Made by a program: the position numbers and the translations under genes. The notes under the pieces are model-generated. The model made no database searches, was not told the DNA's origin, and was given only the letters and a program-made list of their open reading frames with translations. A stretch of DNA of 48,793 nucleotides from the NCBI GenBank assembly GCA_016125385.1, contig WGLV01000001.1:1-48793 (forward strand). The letters run 5' to 3'. Below, piece after piece: positions 17,907-27,027 of the stretch; positions within the stretch are counted from its first letter, which is position 1; every line of letters begins with the position of its first letter. Source of the stretch: a bacterium. GTDB lineage: Bacteria > Hinthialibacterota > Hinthialibacteria > Hinthialibacterales > Hinthialibacteraceae.

Positions 17907-18110
17907 ACTTCCGACCCTCACCGGTAAAGAAATTATCCGGATACTGGAATTACGTGGATTTCGAGTTTTGCGCAACAAGGGTTCTCATGTGAGGATGAGT
18001 TTCGACGATGGGCCGTGCATGGATCAAAAATTTTACCTAAAGGGCTTTAAAGGAAAATCATCAGAGAAGACTTAGACATTTCAGTTGAAGAATTTTTGAC
18101 GTGGACTTAA
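17899..18110 (+). pseudogene. hicA: Degraded HicA-family mRNA interferase toxin
   Basis: From GTG 17899 the frame reads VPKLPTLTGKEIIRILELRG and FRVLRNKGSHVRM, the HicA double-stranded-RNA-binding-like fold with catalytic His (GSHV). After about 18010 the homology moves to another frame: VHGSKILPKGL, an in-frame TAA at 18048-18050, then RKIIREDLDISVEEF to a stop at 18108-18110. The original frame instead stops at 18073-18075 after 58 codons. So a frameshift plus a nonsense change separate the halves and the toxin is likely inactive. It overlaps hicB, the usual order for this HicBA type. Confidence 0.8.
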
Positions 18111-18135
18111 TCATGAGTAATCTGAAGATGTTAAT

Positions 18136-18167
18136 TCAAAAAGGGCGGCCAATCGGCCGCCCTTTAC
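18136..18167. terminator. Bidirectional terminator between hicA and the fucosidase gene
   Basis: AAGGGCGGCC (18141-18150) pairs perfectly with GGCCGCCCTT (18155-18164) around a 4-nt loop. The minus strand continues with TTTTTG, giving a strong terminator for the fucosidase operon; the plus-strand T-tract is short. Confidence 0.85.
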
Positions 18168-18188
18168 GTTGCATGGATATGGATTTTG

Positions 18189-19649
18189 TTATGGCTGGAC
18201 TTTGGAGAGTTTGAAGGTGTAGGCGTAATCGCACGGCGCCTGGCCGGGGCCGAGGTCCGGCGTTTCGATTACCACGTTGGCGCCGTCCTGGCTCCATTTC
18301 AACTCGCCCTCGACGCCAAGCATGGATGCCTTTGCGTCGGGCGCGGCGGTTACGTTCTGAAAGACGTATTGCTTGCCCGGCCAGCGGGGGGTAATGGCGT
18401 AAAGCACGTCGTCTTTTTTGGTGAAAAAGCCGGTGATGACCGCCTTGCCGTCTTTTGAATCGCCGGTGACTTCATTGATGTCGTACTTCACCATGTATTC
18501 GCCGCCGTATTGCACTTTGGGGATTTCACCTTCGCTCCATTGACGTTGTTCCTTCCATGTGCGGGTTCCATAAATCGCTTCGCCATTCACCTTGAGCCAT
18601 GAGCCGATTTCATGGAGACGCTGTTGCATGATGACCGGGATGCGGCCGTCGGAGGTTGGTCCGATGTTGAGCAGCAGGTTGCCGCCGCGGCTGACGAGGT
18701 CGATCAGCATCAGCACGAGTTCGCGGCCGGTGTTGTAATCGGCGAGGTCTTCATTGCGGTTGTAGCCATACGAGCGCCCCATGCCGCGATTCTCTTCCCA
18801 CGGGTGAGAGGCGTCGGCCATGCCGGAGGCGTATTCGGTGGTGTAATAGTCGCCATGATGATGACGGGTTTCCTTACCCCAGCGGTCGTTGACGACGACT
18901 TCGTCTTTTACTTTGGTTTCGTTAAACAGCCATGCGAGCAGTTCGGGGCTTTTCCAGTCGGCGGAGGGGAGGTCCCACTCGCCGTCGGAAAAGATGATCG
19001 ACGGGTTATAGCGAGTAACTACATCTTTGAACTGAGGAATCATGTGCTGTTCGATGTAAACCTGTTTGTCGGTTAGCCAGAGCGGGTTGTACCACTCATA
19101 GAGCGAATAATAAAAGCCCATGCGCAGGCCTTTGGCGCGCACGGCTTCGCCCAACTCGCCAAGGATGTCGCGATGCGGACCGGCGTCGACGCTGTTCCAG
19201 GGGCGGCCCCAGTCGCGGTTGGCGATATCGCTTTTGAACATGCAGAACCCGTCATGATGTTTGGAGGTGAGGGCGACGTATTTCGCTCCGGAATCCTTGA
19301 ATACATCCGCCCAGTAATCGGGGTTGAACATCTCGGCCTTGAACATGGGGGCGAACTGAACGTAGGCGAAACCCGGGCCGAAGTTTTTGACGTGGAAATC
19401 CCAACTTTCGCCGCTGCCCTTGCTGATGTGGTTCCAGTACCACTCTGCGTACTGGCCCTTGGGTGCGAACGAGGGGACCGAATACACGCCCCAGTGGATG
19501 AAGATACCGAATTTGGCGTCCTGATACCATTCAGGGATGGGACGCTTATCGAGCGAATCCCAATTGGGTTCGTAGCGCGTTTCGGCCCGCGCGGTGGAAA
19601 GGCAGAGGGCGGAGAGCAGAATCAAAGCGGAATAGACGGCTCGTTTCAC
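18189..19649 (-). CDS. Secreted GH29 alpha-L-fucosidase
   Basis: The 486-residue protein has a signal peptide (VKRAVYSALILLSALCLSTARA) and the full GH29 signature: WYQDAKFGIFIHWGVYSVPS, FNPDYWADVFKDSGAKYV, TSKHHDGFCMF (His131/His132), and the catalytic nucleophile Asp222 in IIFSDGEWD. GGNLLLNIGPTSDGRIP marks the end of the barrel, followed by a beta-sandwich. It should release alpha-L-fucose from glycans in the periplasm or outside. The start is GTG 19649: AAGGAG lies 8 nt upstream and it overlaps the stop of the upstream nitrilase gene in a GTGA motif, so the two are translationally coupled. Confidence 0.93.
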   Translation of the reverse strand: MKRAVYSALILLSALCLSTARAETRYEPNWDSLDKRPIPEWYQDAKFGIFIHWGVYSVPSFAPKGQYAEWYWNHISKGSGESWDFHVKNFGPGFAYVQFAPMFKAEMFNPDYWADVFKDSGAKYVALTSKHHDGFCMFKSDIANRDWGRPWNSVDAGPHRDILGELGEAVRAKGLRMGFYYSLYEWYNPLWLTDKQVYIEQHMIPQFKDVVTRYNPSIIFSDGEWDLPSADWKSPELLAWLFNETKVKDEVVVNDRWGKETRHHHGDYYTTEYASGMADASHPWEENRGMGRSYGYNRNEDLADYNTGRELVLMLIDLVSRGGNLLLNIGPTSDGRIPVIMQQRLHEIGSWLKVNGEAIYGTRTWKEQRQWSEGEIPKVQYGGEYMVKYDINEVTGDSKDGKAVITGFFTKKDDVLYAITPRWPGKQYVFQNVTAAPDAKASMLGVEGELKWSQDGANVVIETPDLGPGQAPCDYAYTFKLSKVQP

Positions 19650-20539
19650 TGTGATGACTCCTTTGCATCGGATTGGATGATACGTACTTTTTCCATGCCC
19701 GATCGCCACCAGTCCACGAGTTTCGGGGCGCGCAGGCTTTTTAACGCGGTTTCGCGCGTGGCGCGAGCTGCGTCCAGTTCGGCGATGACCATTTCATCCT
19801 GAAAATAACCCGCCTCCGCCAGCACGATGCCCGAAGGATCGATGATGCGGCTCTGACCGTGCGACTCCATGGCGGGGCTGTTGGCCTGAACGATGAATAT
19901 ATCATTTTCATCGGCCCGGGCGCAAATCTGCGCACGATAGGGATCGAGTTTTTTTTCGGCGGTGATGCTCGATTCGCTGGATATGTAAAAAACGATCCGA
20001 GCGCCAGCCAATACGGGAAGACGAGTCAATTCAGGATAGCGTTCGTCGTGGCAGATAATGACGGAGCAGAGAATCTCATCGATGGGGAAGACGATCATCT
20101 CATCGCCGGGTTCAGCCCAATCGTCGCCCCCCACCAGTTGGATTTTCGCGTAACGGGCAAGCAGGTCTCCATCTGGAGTAAAAATCGCGGCGGTGTTGTA
20201 CCGCTTGCCCCGGTCGTCATGCGGCGCGCCAACAATGGCGTACATGTTCAACTCCGCGCAGGCTTGAGCGATGAGCCGTTCCGCTTCCATCAGCGACCGG
20301 GACGCCGCCGAGGCGATCGCCTGCTTGTCGTACCCGGTCAGGGCGCATTCCTGAAACGCGGCGACACGTACGCCCTGGTCCGCGCATTGACGCAGCCGAT
20401 CGATAATGATCGCCGCGTTTTCCTGAACGGAAGGCTTCGGCGAAAACTGAATCGCGGCGGCTTTAATCAACGGCCGCGGATGGATCACCGCGATGGGAAT
20501 CAATAATAGGCACACCGTAACGATGGATCGGATTCGCAT
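19646..20539 (-). CDS. Carbon-nitrogen hydrolase (nitrilase superfamily) with N-terminal hydrophobic segment
   Basis: The 297-residue protein carries the nitrilase Glu-Lys-Cys triad: Glu64 in FQECALTGY, Lys132 in RYAKIQL and Cys163 in VIICHDERYPE. These enzymes hydrolyse amides or nitriles or transfer acyl groups; the substrate is not evident. The N-terminus (MRIRSIVTVCLLLIPIAVIH) is hydrophobic and could be a signal peptide or anchor, uncommon in this family. ATG 20539 has GGGGAG 9 nt upstream; a longer frame from 20728 overlaps the divergent kinase start. It is the first gene of the operon with the fucosidase. Confidence 0.85.
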   Translation of the reverse strand: MRIRSIVTVCLLLIPIAVIHPRPLIKAAAIQFSPKPSVQENAAIIIDRLRQCADQGVRVAAFQECALTGYDKQAIASAASRSLMEAERLIAQACAELNMYAIVGAPHDDRGKRYNTAAIFTPDGDLLARYAKIQLVGGDDWAEPGDEMIVFPIDEILCSVIICHDERYPELTRLPVLAGARIVFYISSESSITAEKKLDPYRAQICARADENDIFIVQANSPAMESHGQSRIIDPSGIVLAEAGYFQDEMVIAELDAARATRETALKSLRAPKLVDWWRSGMEKVRIIQSDAKESSQ

Positions 20540-20711
20540 CCTCGAATTCTCCCCGCGATTCAAAGTTAAATTAAAGCAAGCAGGATGATTCCATCCTGTT
20601 GCGCGTTGATTTATGATATCCCAAACAGATGCCAGTTGATTTGAAAGGTATTCAACCAAATACCGTACATTTATCATTGGACGCCGAACAGGCCTGAACG
20701 CGAGGGGCGGA

Positions 20712-21863
20712 TTGAACCAGGAAGCCAAACGCCATAACCAGGTGAAGCGGATCGACCGGATCGCGATCGCCGTCCTGCTTGTTTTTCTGGGCGTGACGGT
20801 GGTATTCAGTTTTTATCATTCGGTGTTGTGCCTGCTGATTGTATTCGGGCTGAGATTTTTGTATTCGCTGTTTTACGCCCGGATTCCTAAAACCTACTGG
20901 GCGCTGTCCGCTTTCGGAGCCGCGCTCGCGGCGTACAGCCTGTTTTACGAATCGGGCGTGGCGGTTACCGTATTCGCCGTCGCCGCGTTACTGGAATGCC
21001 TGCGCGTGTTTATGATCGCCCTGTTGAATTACCCTTCAACGGTGAGAAATCTGGAAACGCTGACGCAGGAACTGGAAAAAAGAGTTCAGGATCGCACCAC
21101 TGAACTGAAAGCGGCCAACAGCGAACTGCAACGCGCCAATACAAAACTGCTTGAGCTCGATAAACTGAAATCGGCTTTCGTCTCGCAGGCGTCGCACGAT
21201 CTGCGGACTCCATTGACCGCCATCAAGGGCAGCCTCGACAACTTGATGATCGGCGTTGCGGGGCCGCTCAATGAAAAACAGACACGGATACTCGAACGCG
21301 CCCAGCGGTCAGTCGACCGATTGACGTTTCTGATCAATGACATCCTCGATCTGAACCGCATCGAATCGGGCCGGGAAAAATTACAGAAGACGGACGTCTC
21401 GCTCACCACGATGGTGAAAGGCCTTATTCAGGAGCATAAGCCCGCCGCGGATCAGAAATCGATCGCGCTTGACGCGGAGTTGAACGGCGATGAAGTCCAT
21501 GCCTGGGCCGATCCCCACAAAATGGAGCGGGTCATTGGCGAGTTGATCGGCAACGCCATTAAATACACGCCCGAACAGGGCCGAGTTACGGTTCGACTTT
21601 CGCTGCAGGACGGCGCCCCCTGCGTGATGGTCAGCGACACCGGAGTGGGGATGTCGGAAGAAGAATCAAAGAAAATATGGGAACGGTTTTATCGAACCGC
21701 CAATTCGCAACACATGGCCAAAGGCTCCGGCCTGGGGCTATCGATCGCGAAGGAACTGGTGGAAATGCACGGCGGGTCGATCCGTGCGACGAGCGAGGCG
21801 GGGCGGGGCAGTACGTTTAAAATCACGCTGCCTCCATCTCCCGTCAAAGAGACGGCGATATGA
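20712..21863 (+). CDS. Membrane sensor histidine kinase
   Basis: The 383-residue protein starts at TTG with GAGGGG upstream. Residues about 15-105 form three or four transmembrane segments with short loops, so there is no large periplasmic sensor. A coiled coil follows (LEKRVQDRTTELKAANSEL), then HisKA with His162 (SQASHDLRTPLTAIKG). The ATPase domain has the N box (GELIGNAIKYTPEQG), G1 (VSDTGVGMS) and G2 (GSGLGLSIAKELVE). It should phosphorylate the response regulator at 21860, whose start overlaps its stop (ATGA). It is divergent from the nitrilase-fucosidase operon; control of that operon is possible but not shown. Confidence 0.92.
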   Translation: MNQEAKRHNQVKRIDRIAIAVLLVFLGVTVVFSFYHSVLCLLIVFGLRFLYSLFYARIPKTYWALSAFGAALAAYSLFYESGVAVTVFAVAALLECLRVFMIALLNYPSTVRNLETLTQELEKRVQDRTTELKAANSELQRANTKLLELDKLKSAFVSQASHDLRTPLTAIKGSLDNLMIGVAGPLNEKQTRILERAQRSVDRLTFLINDILDLNRIESGREKLQKTDVSLTTMVKGLIQEHKPAADQKSIALDAELNGDEVHAWADPHKMERVIGELIGNAIKYTPEQGRVTVRLSLQDGAPCVMVSDTGVGMSEEESKKIWERFYRTANSQHMAKGSGLGLSIAKELVEMHGGSIRATSEAGRGSTFKITLPPSPVKETAI

Positions 21864-22231
21864 GCAAACCGGTGATCGCAATCGTGGAAGATGAAGAAGA
21901 ACTCCGGGAGAATCTATGCGATTTTCTTGAGTTCAAAGGCTATGAGGTCCTCTGCTTTGATTCGGGCGACGCGGCGGTCGCGGGGTGCGGCGATTGGAAG
22001 GCCGATCTGGCCCTGCTCGATTACCTGATGCCTGGTTTAAACGGCATTGAGGTGATGAAGCGGCTTAAAGAGGTTCATCCCGATATGCCCATCGTATTTT
22101 TGACCGCGTCGTCGCAGGGTATGGTTAAGGAAAGCGCTCGATTAAAAGGCGCTGAAGCCGTTATTCTCAAACCGTATTCTCCAAATGAACTGATCGAAAC
22201 AATCGAACGGATTCTTTCCCGCACGGCGTAA
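21860..22231 (+). CDS. CheY-like single-domain response regulator
   Basis: The 123-residue protein is one receiver domain: acidic pair in IVEDEEE (10-12), phospho-acceptor Asp54 (LALLDYLMPGL), FLTASS with the switch Thr, and AVILKPYSP with the conserved Lys. No DNA-binding or enzymatic output domain is attached, so it acts by protein contact or in a phosphorelay. Its ATG overlaps the TGA of the kinase gene by 4 nt, so the pair is co-translated. Confidence 0.93.
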   Translation: MSKPVIAIVEDEEELRENLCDFLEFKGYEVLCFDSGDAAVAGCGDWKADLALLDYLMPGLNGIEVMKRLKEVHPDMPIVFLTASSQGMVKESARLKGAEAVILKPYSPNELIETIERILSRTA

Positions 22232-22248
22232 CTTGTTTTCCCCTCCGG

Positions 22249-23190
22249 TTATTGATACTTCGTTTTCAGGCGTTCGATGACGGCATGTGGATCGGCGCCG
22301 CGATAGTAGACGGCCTCTCCCTGTACATAGACGCTGTCGCCGGCGGGGCAATTGGCGAATTGAGGGTCGGAGTGGAGGCAGGGCACATCGGCGTTGCCCC
22401 ACGCTCGATCGCAGTGATTCCATGCGGTGATGATCCATTCGTCGCCAGCGCTGGAATGGACCGCCGCGACGGGTTTGTCGAAAATTTTGTTTTCATTGGT
22501 AAGCGCATTGAATTGAGGCGCTCCCTTCAGCATGATACAGACCTGAGTGACGAGATCGCTCATCTTTTCATCGGATAGATTGTGAAAAGCCAGTCTCATC
22601 CCCACGCTCCATGATTCGCCGTCTTCCTCCATCTGGTGGCTGGGGGGGAACAAACCCGCCATAAGCATGACTCCGTTGGGCAAGGTCCAAACGTTTTCCA
22701 GCTGGTCTTCCGATTTCCTGATCCAATCGTGATTGATGATCTTTTCACCGCGCTGATCCCAGATGGTGGGGATGTGAGTATGAGCGAGAAAGAGCAGGCC
22801 GTTCTGATGCCACACCGCTTCAGGCAGGTCGATGACGAAATAGGCGGTTGAGCCAGGGATAAAGACGCCCGCCTTCGTGCCGCGCATGGGGTCGACCGCG
22901 CCTTCAAGGAAGCCGATGCGCGGATGGCGTCCACCGGGGTAAGGCAAGACGCGCATGGCGTCGAGCGCCGCCGGGGCGGTTTGATCGAGCTGGCCGCGTT
23001 TGATTTCGACTTCTTCCGTGCTCCAGCCCAACACACCGGCCGCTTCGTCCAGTGTGTACTGATAATCGTTCAGCATGATAGGCAGCCAGGTCCGCCAACT
23101 CTCCCGGGTGGCTTTCGTCTCGGTCGTGACGTCTTGAGCCGCCGTCACCAGAGTGAACGTCAACATGATGAAAATCGATGCCAATCGCAT
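22249..23190 (-). CDS. Conserved secreted protein of unknown function
   Basis: The 313-residue protein has a signal peptide (MRLASIFIMLTFTLVTAAQ). Distinctive motifs are LPYPGGRHPRIGFLEGAVDP, FLAHTHIPTIWDQ, LPNGVMLMAGLFP and a Cys-rich end (WNHCDRAWGNADVPCLHSDP, then NCPAGD). I recognise this layout as a family found in planctomycete-like genomes, without a known function; the all-beta look and conserved His, Asp and Trp suggest sugar binding. ATG 23190 follows GGAG at 6 nt. It begins 15 nt after the glycosidase-like gene and is probably in its operon. Confidence 0.7.
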   Translation of the reverse strand: MRLASIFIMLTFTLVTAAQDVTTETKATRESWRTWLPIMLNDYQYTLDEAAGVLGWSTEEVEIKRGQLDQTAPAALDAMRVLPYPGGRHPRIGFLEGAVDPMRGTKAGVFIPGSTAYFVIDLPEAVWHQNGLLFLAHTHIPTIWDQRGEKIINHDWIRKSEDQLENVWTLPNGVMLMAGLFPPSHQMEEDGESWSVGMRLAFHNLSDEKMSDLVTQVCIMLKGAPQFNALTNENKIFDKPVAAVHSSAGDEWIITAWNHCDRAWGNADVPCLHSDPQFANCPAGDSVYVQGEAVYYRGADPHAVIERLKTKYQ

Positions 23191-23205
23191 TGTGATCTCC
23201 ATGTG

Positions 23206-25026
23206 TCAGGGACGCCTTAATGCGTTTTGAAGATAGTTTTTTCTGTCTTGAACGAAGACCCAGAGTTTTTGATTGAGCGAACTGAGAACGCCCAGTTCAC
23301 CCCGCGAGTATACCCGATTGGCGCAGGCGGTGAATAAATCACTCAGCGGCGCCGCGTCGATGGCGTTGAGAGCTTCCTGTATTTTTGACTCGCGCTCATC
23401 CGGCGCGAGCGCGCCTTTGACGTCGAGATTCTTGATGCGATCGGCGATTTCGAGTTGCTGACCGGTTTCATCCAGTAGAAGGATGAAAGAGACTGTGTTG
23501 CTTAACCAGACGATGTGGTTGAGTTGATCCTGAGTGGCGTTGAGGGGGGAGAATGAGGCGAGATCGTTTTGAAAACGCTCGATCCGCTGGCGGACATCCG
23601 CCGTCAGGCGGCCGAAATGCGTCATATACGGGAAATACTCTTCTGAACCGGCGCCGTGACCTAACGTCTGATCGACGTCAATCCGGGTGAGCCAGGGCGC
23701 AATGATCTTCGCTGCTTCTTCTCCATAGTACTCACGGCAGGATTCTTCATACCATTGCCGCGTGACACGCTCTTTCTCTTTGTCGCTGAATCCATCGGGT
23801 TCATCGAGAGTGACGGGGTTTTTCATGAATCGGGCCATCGCGGCGAAATTGTCGCGGATATCCTGAGTGCGCCAGTGGATGCCGATGACGCCGTCGATTC
23901 CCTGTGAAGCGGCCAGCGAGACCTGTTCGGCGAGGAGAGACACGCGCGGCTGAGGATGCCAGAGCAGACGATCGCCCTCCAGCCAGGGAATGACCCAGGC
24001 TTCGCGGCCCTCAAGGTTCGCCATCGCGGGATCATGAGGCTTCCAGCCCTGATCGGGATTGAGGCAGGAGAAAATAATGTCTTTCGGGAGAACTTTGTGA
24101 AGCCCGGGGAGCAGCGGTGGCAGCTGAGAGCCGCCGCCCCAGCCGCTGATCACCATTTTGACGTTGGGAGCGATCCGCTGGAGAATGGCTCGCGCCTTTT
24201 CGATATACAACACGGACCATACGCCGTTGAATTTCGCCATCGGGCTCTGGGTGTAATCGAATTGAGGCGAGAGGCGATCGTATTCTTTCTGAAAATCGCC
24301 GCTGAATTGGAAATGGGCGCCGGGCTGGTACATTTCCTGAAGCCAGAACCAGATATAATCGATTCCGGGATAGGCGGAGACGATATCCTGAATGTAGCGT
24401 TCCAGAATTTCGATATTGGCCGGGTGCAACGGATCGGGCAGATAGGGGCTGCTCATCATTGCGCCGGGGGGCAACACGGAAAAGAACTCGGGCGGATAGA
24501 TGCCGAATTCAAAGCCGAGGCAGAACTTCATGTTTTTGTCATGCGCATAGTCCATGACCTGGCGCATCAACTGCTGGGCGCGGCGGTAGCGATCTTCCTG
24601 GCTGGTCGCCCGTAACGCGCACTCGGCGCCGAATACCGATGAAGGAAACAGTTTCCCTGTGTTGAAGGCGAATTGCGTGGTGTACAAGGGGCTGTATCCC
24701 CAGCGGCTGGTCATTGACGTGTCGAACTCGGCGCAGGGAAGAACGTTCATGTACTGAACGCGGATGGTGGGCTCAACGTAGCTCACGTATCTTTCCGCGC
24801 CGCCGGTGTAGCAGTGAAAGCCGATGAAATTCATGCCCAGCCCGGCCATGGCGTCGATGTAATCCTGATAGTCCTCCAGATTCCACGCTGATGGTCCGGA
24901 GAGGAAATTATGCCAAGGCAGGGTTCCCCGGATGGAGAAGACGTCTTCGGAAGCACGGCAAACCGGGGTGGATACGGCCAGGAAACATGACAAGGCGAAA
25001 AAAACGATCCGGTTGCGGTTGTTCAT
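23206..25026 (-). CDS. Probable TIM-barrel glycoside hydrolase, family uncertain
   Basis: The 606-residue protein has a signal peptide (MNNRNRIVFFALSCFLAVSTPVCRA). IRGTLPWHNFLSGPSAWNLE followed by DYIDAMAGLGMNFIGFHCYTGG recalls the start of the barrel in GH67/GH20-like enzymes. FCLGFEFGIYPPEFF, IDYIWFWLQEMYQPG (candidate acid Glu) and GIDGVIGIHWRTQDI look like later barrel strands. A helical C-terminal region follows. The enzyme family and substrate cannot be fixed by eye. GGAG lies 7 nt before ATG 25026. The next gene starts 15 nt after its stop, so the two form an operon. Confidence 0.65.
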   Translation of the reverse strand: MNNRNRIVFFALSCFLAVSTPVCRASEDVFSIRGTLPWHNFLSGPSAWNLEDYQDYIDAMAGLGMNFIGFHCYTGGAERYVSYVEPTIRVQYMNVLPCAEFDTSMTSRWGYSPLYTTQFAFNTGKLFPSSVFGAECALRATSQEDRYRRAQQLMRQVMDYAHDKNMKFCLGFEFGIYPPEFFSVLPPGAMMSSPYLPDPLHPANIEILERYIQDIVSAYPGIDYIWFWLQEMYQPGAHFQFSGDFQKEYDRLSPQFDYTQSPMAKFNGVWSVLYIEKARAILQRIAPNVKMVISGWGGGSQLPPLLPGLHKVLPKDIIFSCLNPDQGWKPHDPAMANLEGREAWVIPWLEGDRLLWHPQPRVSLLAEQVSLAASQGIDGVIGIHWRTQDIRDNFAAMARFMKNPVTLDEPDGFSDKEKERVTRQWYEESCREYYGEEAAKIIAPWLTRIDVDQTLGHGAGSEEYFPYMTHFGRLTADVRQRIERFQNDLASFSPLNATQDQLNHIVWLSNTVSFILLLDETGQQLEIADRIKNLDVKGALAPDERESKIQEALNAIDAAPLSDLFTACANRVYSRGELGVLSSLNQKLWVFVQDRKNYLQNALRRP

Positions 25027-25203
25027 GATGATCTCCCATACAGCGCGAGTCGTATACTTCAAAGGCGTGCTCATCGTCGAAGATTTTGGGCTGAACCGCA
25101 AGTTCTCTCCATCGCCGTAATAAGAAATACGCTTTCCCTGGTGAAGGGGAGATATATAAAGGCGCGGAGAAGCGTCTGATGCGTTCGTATTAAACAGGGG
25201 TTG

Positions 25204-25995
25204 TTAAAACGCGCTTTTGATCACGCCTCCATCCACGCGGAGCGCGGCGCCGGTGGTGGCCGAAGAGAGTGGGCTCGCGATATACGCGACAAGGGCCGCG
25301 ACTTCATCCGTCGACGCAAAGCGCTTGATGAGCGACGTCGGGCGTACGCTCTTGAAAAAGTCCGTCTCGAATTCATCCAGCGTTTTGCTCTGTTTTTTTG
25401 CCATATCATTTACGAAGTCGCTGACTCCACGCGATTCAGTTGGGCCTGGCAGGACGCTGTTCACCGTCACGCCGGTTCCCGCCACGTGTTCGGCGAGGCC
25501 CCGGGCGATGGCGATCTGCGCTGACTTCGTCATTCCGTAATGGATCATTTCTTCAGGGATCTGAACCCCGCTTTCGCTGGAGATGAATACAATGCGTCCC
25601 CAGTTCCGTTTTATCATGGCGGGAAGATACGTTCGAGACAGGCGGACTCCACTCAGCACGTTCGTTTCGAAAAAACGCATCCATGATTCGTCGGATATCT
25701 CTTCAAACGGAACCGGCTCAAAGATTCCAAGATTATTAATCAGGATGTCCACAGCAGGATGCAGCTCACTCAGTTCAACCGCCGCTTCCCGTGTGGAAAG
25801 GTCGCCCGCGAACCCAATCACTTCAGCGGACGCCGTCGCGGATAATTTAGAAACCGCCCGATCCACGGATTGTTGTGTACGCCCGTTAATGATCGTCCGG
25901 GCTCCTTCCGTTGACAGTGCTTTGGCGATGGCGAAGCCGATGCCGGCGGTGCTGCCCGAAATCAGCGCGGTTTTATCGTTCAGGCGTAAGTCCAT
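25204..25995 (-). CDS. SDR family oxidoreductase
   Basis: The 263-residue protein is a classical short-chain dehydrogenase: cofactor motif GSTAGIG (14-20), NNLG, active-site Ser (IVFISSESG) and YGMTK (Tyr and Lys of YxxxK), and the PGPTES loop. The Arg in NGRTQQ after the second strand suggests NADP(H) preference. It is likely cytoplasmic and acts on an alcohol or keto substrate, perhaps a sugar-derived one given the setting. AAGGAA lies about 7 nt before the ATG. It is a single gene, divergent from the next SDR at 26203. Confidence 0.9.
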   Translation of the reverse strand: MDLRLNDKTALISGSTAGIGFAIAKALSTEGARTIINGRTQQSVDRAVSKLSATASAEVIGFAGDLSTREAAVELSELHPAVDILINNLGIFEPVPFEEISDESWMRFFETNVLSGVRLSRTYLPAMIKRNWGRIVFISSESGVQIPEEMIHYGMTKSAQIAIARGLAEHVAGTGVTVNSVLPGPTESRGVSDFVNDMAKKQSKTLDEFETDFFKSVRPTSLIKRFASTDEVAALVAYIASPLSSATTGAALRVDGGVIKSAF

Positions 25996-26202
25996 TGTTA
26001 ATTTCCTTTCCGGGTGGAATCATGAATTCACATCCCTATTGTAAGGTAACCGCGTATGAACAATGGGCAATGATGATTTATGATGAATCGACGATCGACA
26101 GGGGGATTCGTCTCGAATTTGCGGTAATCATTAAGAATAATCTTCGTTGACGGGGTTGGGGGTGAGAAACACGCAACCAGGAATCCAGGAAAGGGAGCGA
26201 TT

Positions 26203-26904
26203 ATGAATTACGATTTGAAAGGGAAAATCGCGGTGGTGACCGGCGCCAGCCGAGGCATCGGTCTGCACATCGCGCGGGCATTGCATCGAACCGGCGCGAG
26301 CGTCGCCATCACCGGGCGAAACGGAGAGACACTGCGCGAAGCCGCGCAATCAATCGGCGAACGATGCAGCACGTTCGTGTGCGATCAGCGGGACCCCGCC
26401 GCCGTTCAACGCATGGCGGAGCGTGTACAACAGGAACTTGGCGCGCCCGATCTGCTGGTCAATAACGCGGCGCTCATCAAATTCGGCTATATCAACGATC
26501 TGACGCTGGAAAACTGGAACGAGGTGATCGAAACCAATCTGACCGGCGTGTTCACCACCACACGGGCGTTTTTGCCCGGCATGATGGAAAAAGATCGCGC
26601 CGACATCATCATGATCAGTTCCATGAGCGGAAAATCGGGCGATCCCGGAGGTTCGGCGTACGCCGCCAGCAAGTTTGGATTGCAGGGATTTTCACAATCG
26701 CTGGCTCGAGAAGTGCGCAAGCATAACATCCGCGTGATGGTGTTGAATCCGAGCAGCGTCAATACAGGCGATGACGATGGTCCATCCTTCGGGCCCGGGC
26801 TCTACCTTCACGCCGCCGATCTGGCCGACACGGTGGTGCATCTGGCCTGCCTGCCGGGTAGAACGCTGATTCGCGATATGGACATCTGGGGAACGAATCC
26901 ATAA
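26203..26904 (+). CDS. SDR family oxidoreductase
   Basis: This 233-residue classical SDR has TGASRGIG (13-20), NNAALIKFG (NNAG-like), IMISSMSGKSG with catalytic Ser, and YAASKFG with Tyr and Lys. Tail residues VVHLACLPGRTLIRDMDIWG resemble 3-oxoacyl-reductase-like SDRs. TGRNGET after strand 2 points to NADP(H). AAGGGAG lies before the ATG. The PqaA-like gene starts 123 nt downstream and may be transcribed with it. Confidence 0.9.
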   Translation: MNYDLKGKIAVVTGASRGIGLHIARALHRTGASVAITGRNGETLREAAQSIGERCSTFVCDQRDPAAVQRMAERVQQELGAPDLLVNNAALIKFGYINDLTLENWNEVIETNLTGVFTTTRAFLPGMMEKDRADIIMISSMSGKSGDPGGSAYAASKFGLQGFSQSLAREVRKHNIRVMVLNPSSVNTGDDDGPSFGPGLYLHAADLADTVVHLACLPGRTLIRDMDIWGTNP

Positions 26905-27027
26905 ATTTGATTCGCTGGATCGCTGTTGTTGACGATTGCTTTCCGCTCAATTTACTCTATGATTTTAAAGTTTATTGTGATGGTTAAGAATAAACGCCCG
27001 GAAGCTCAAACCGAGGAGGAAAGTTGG

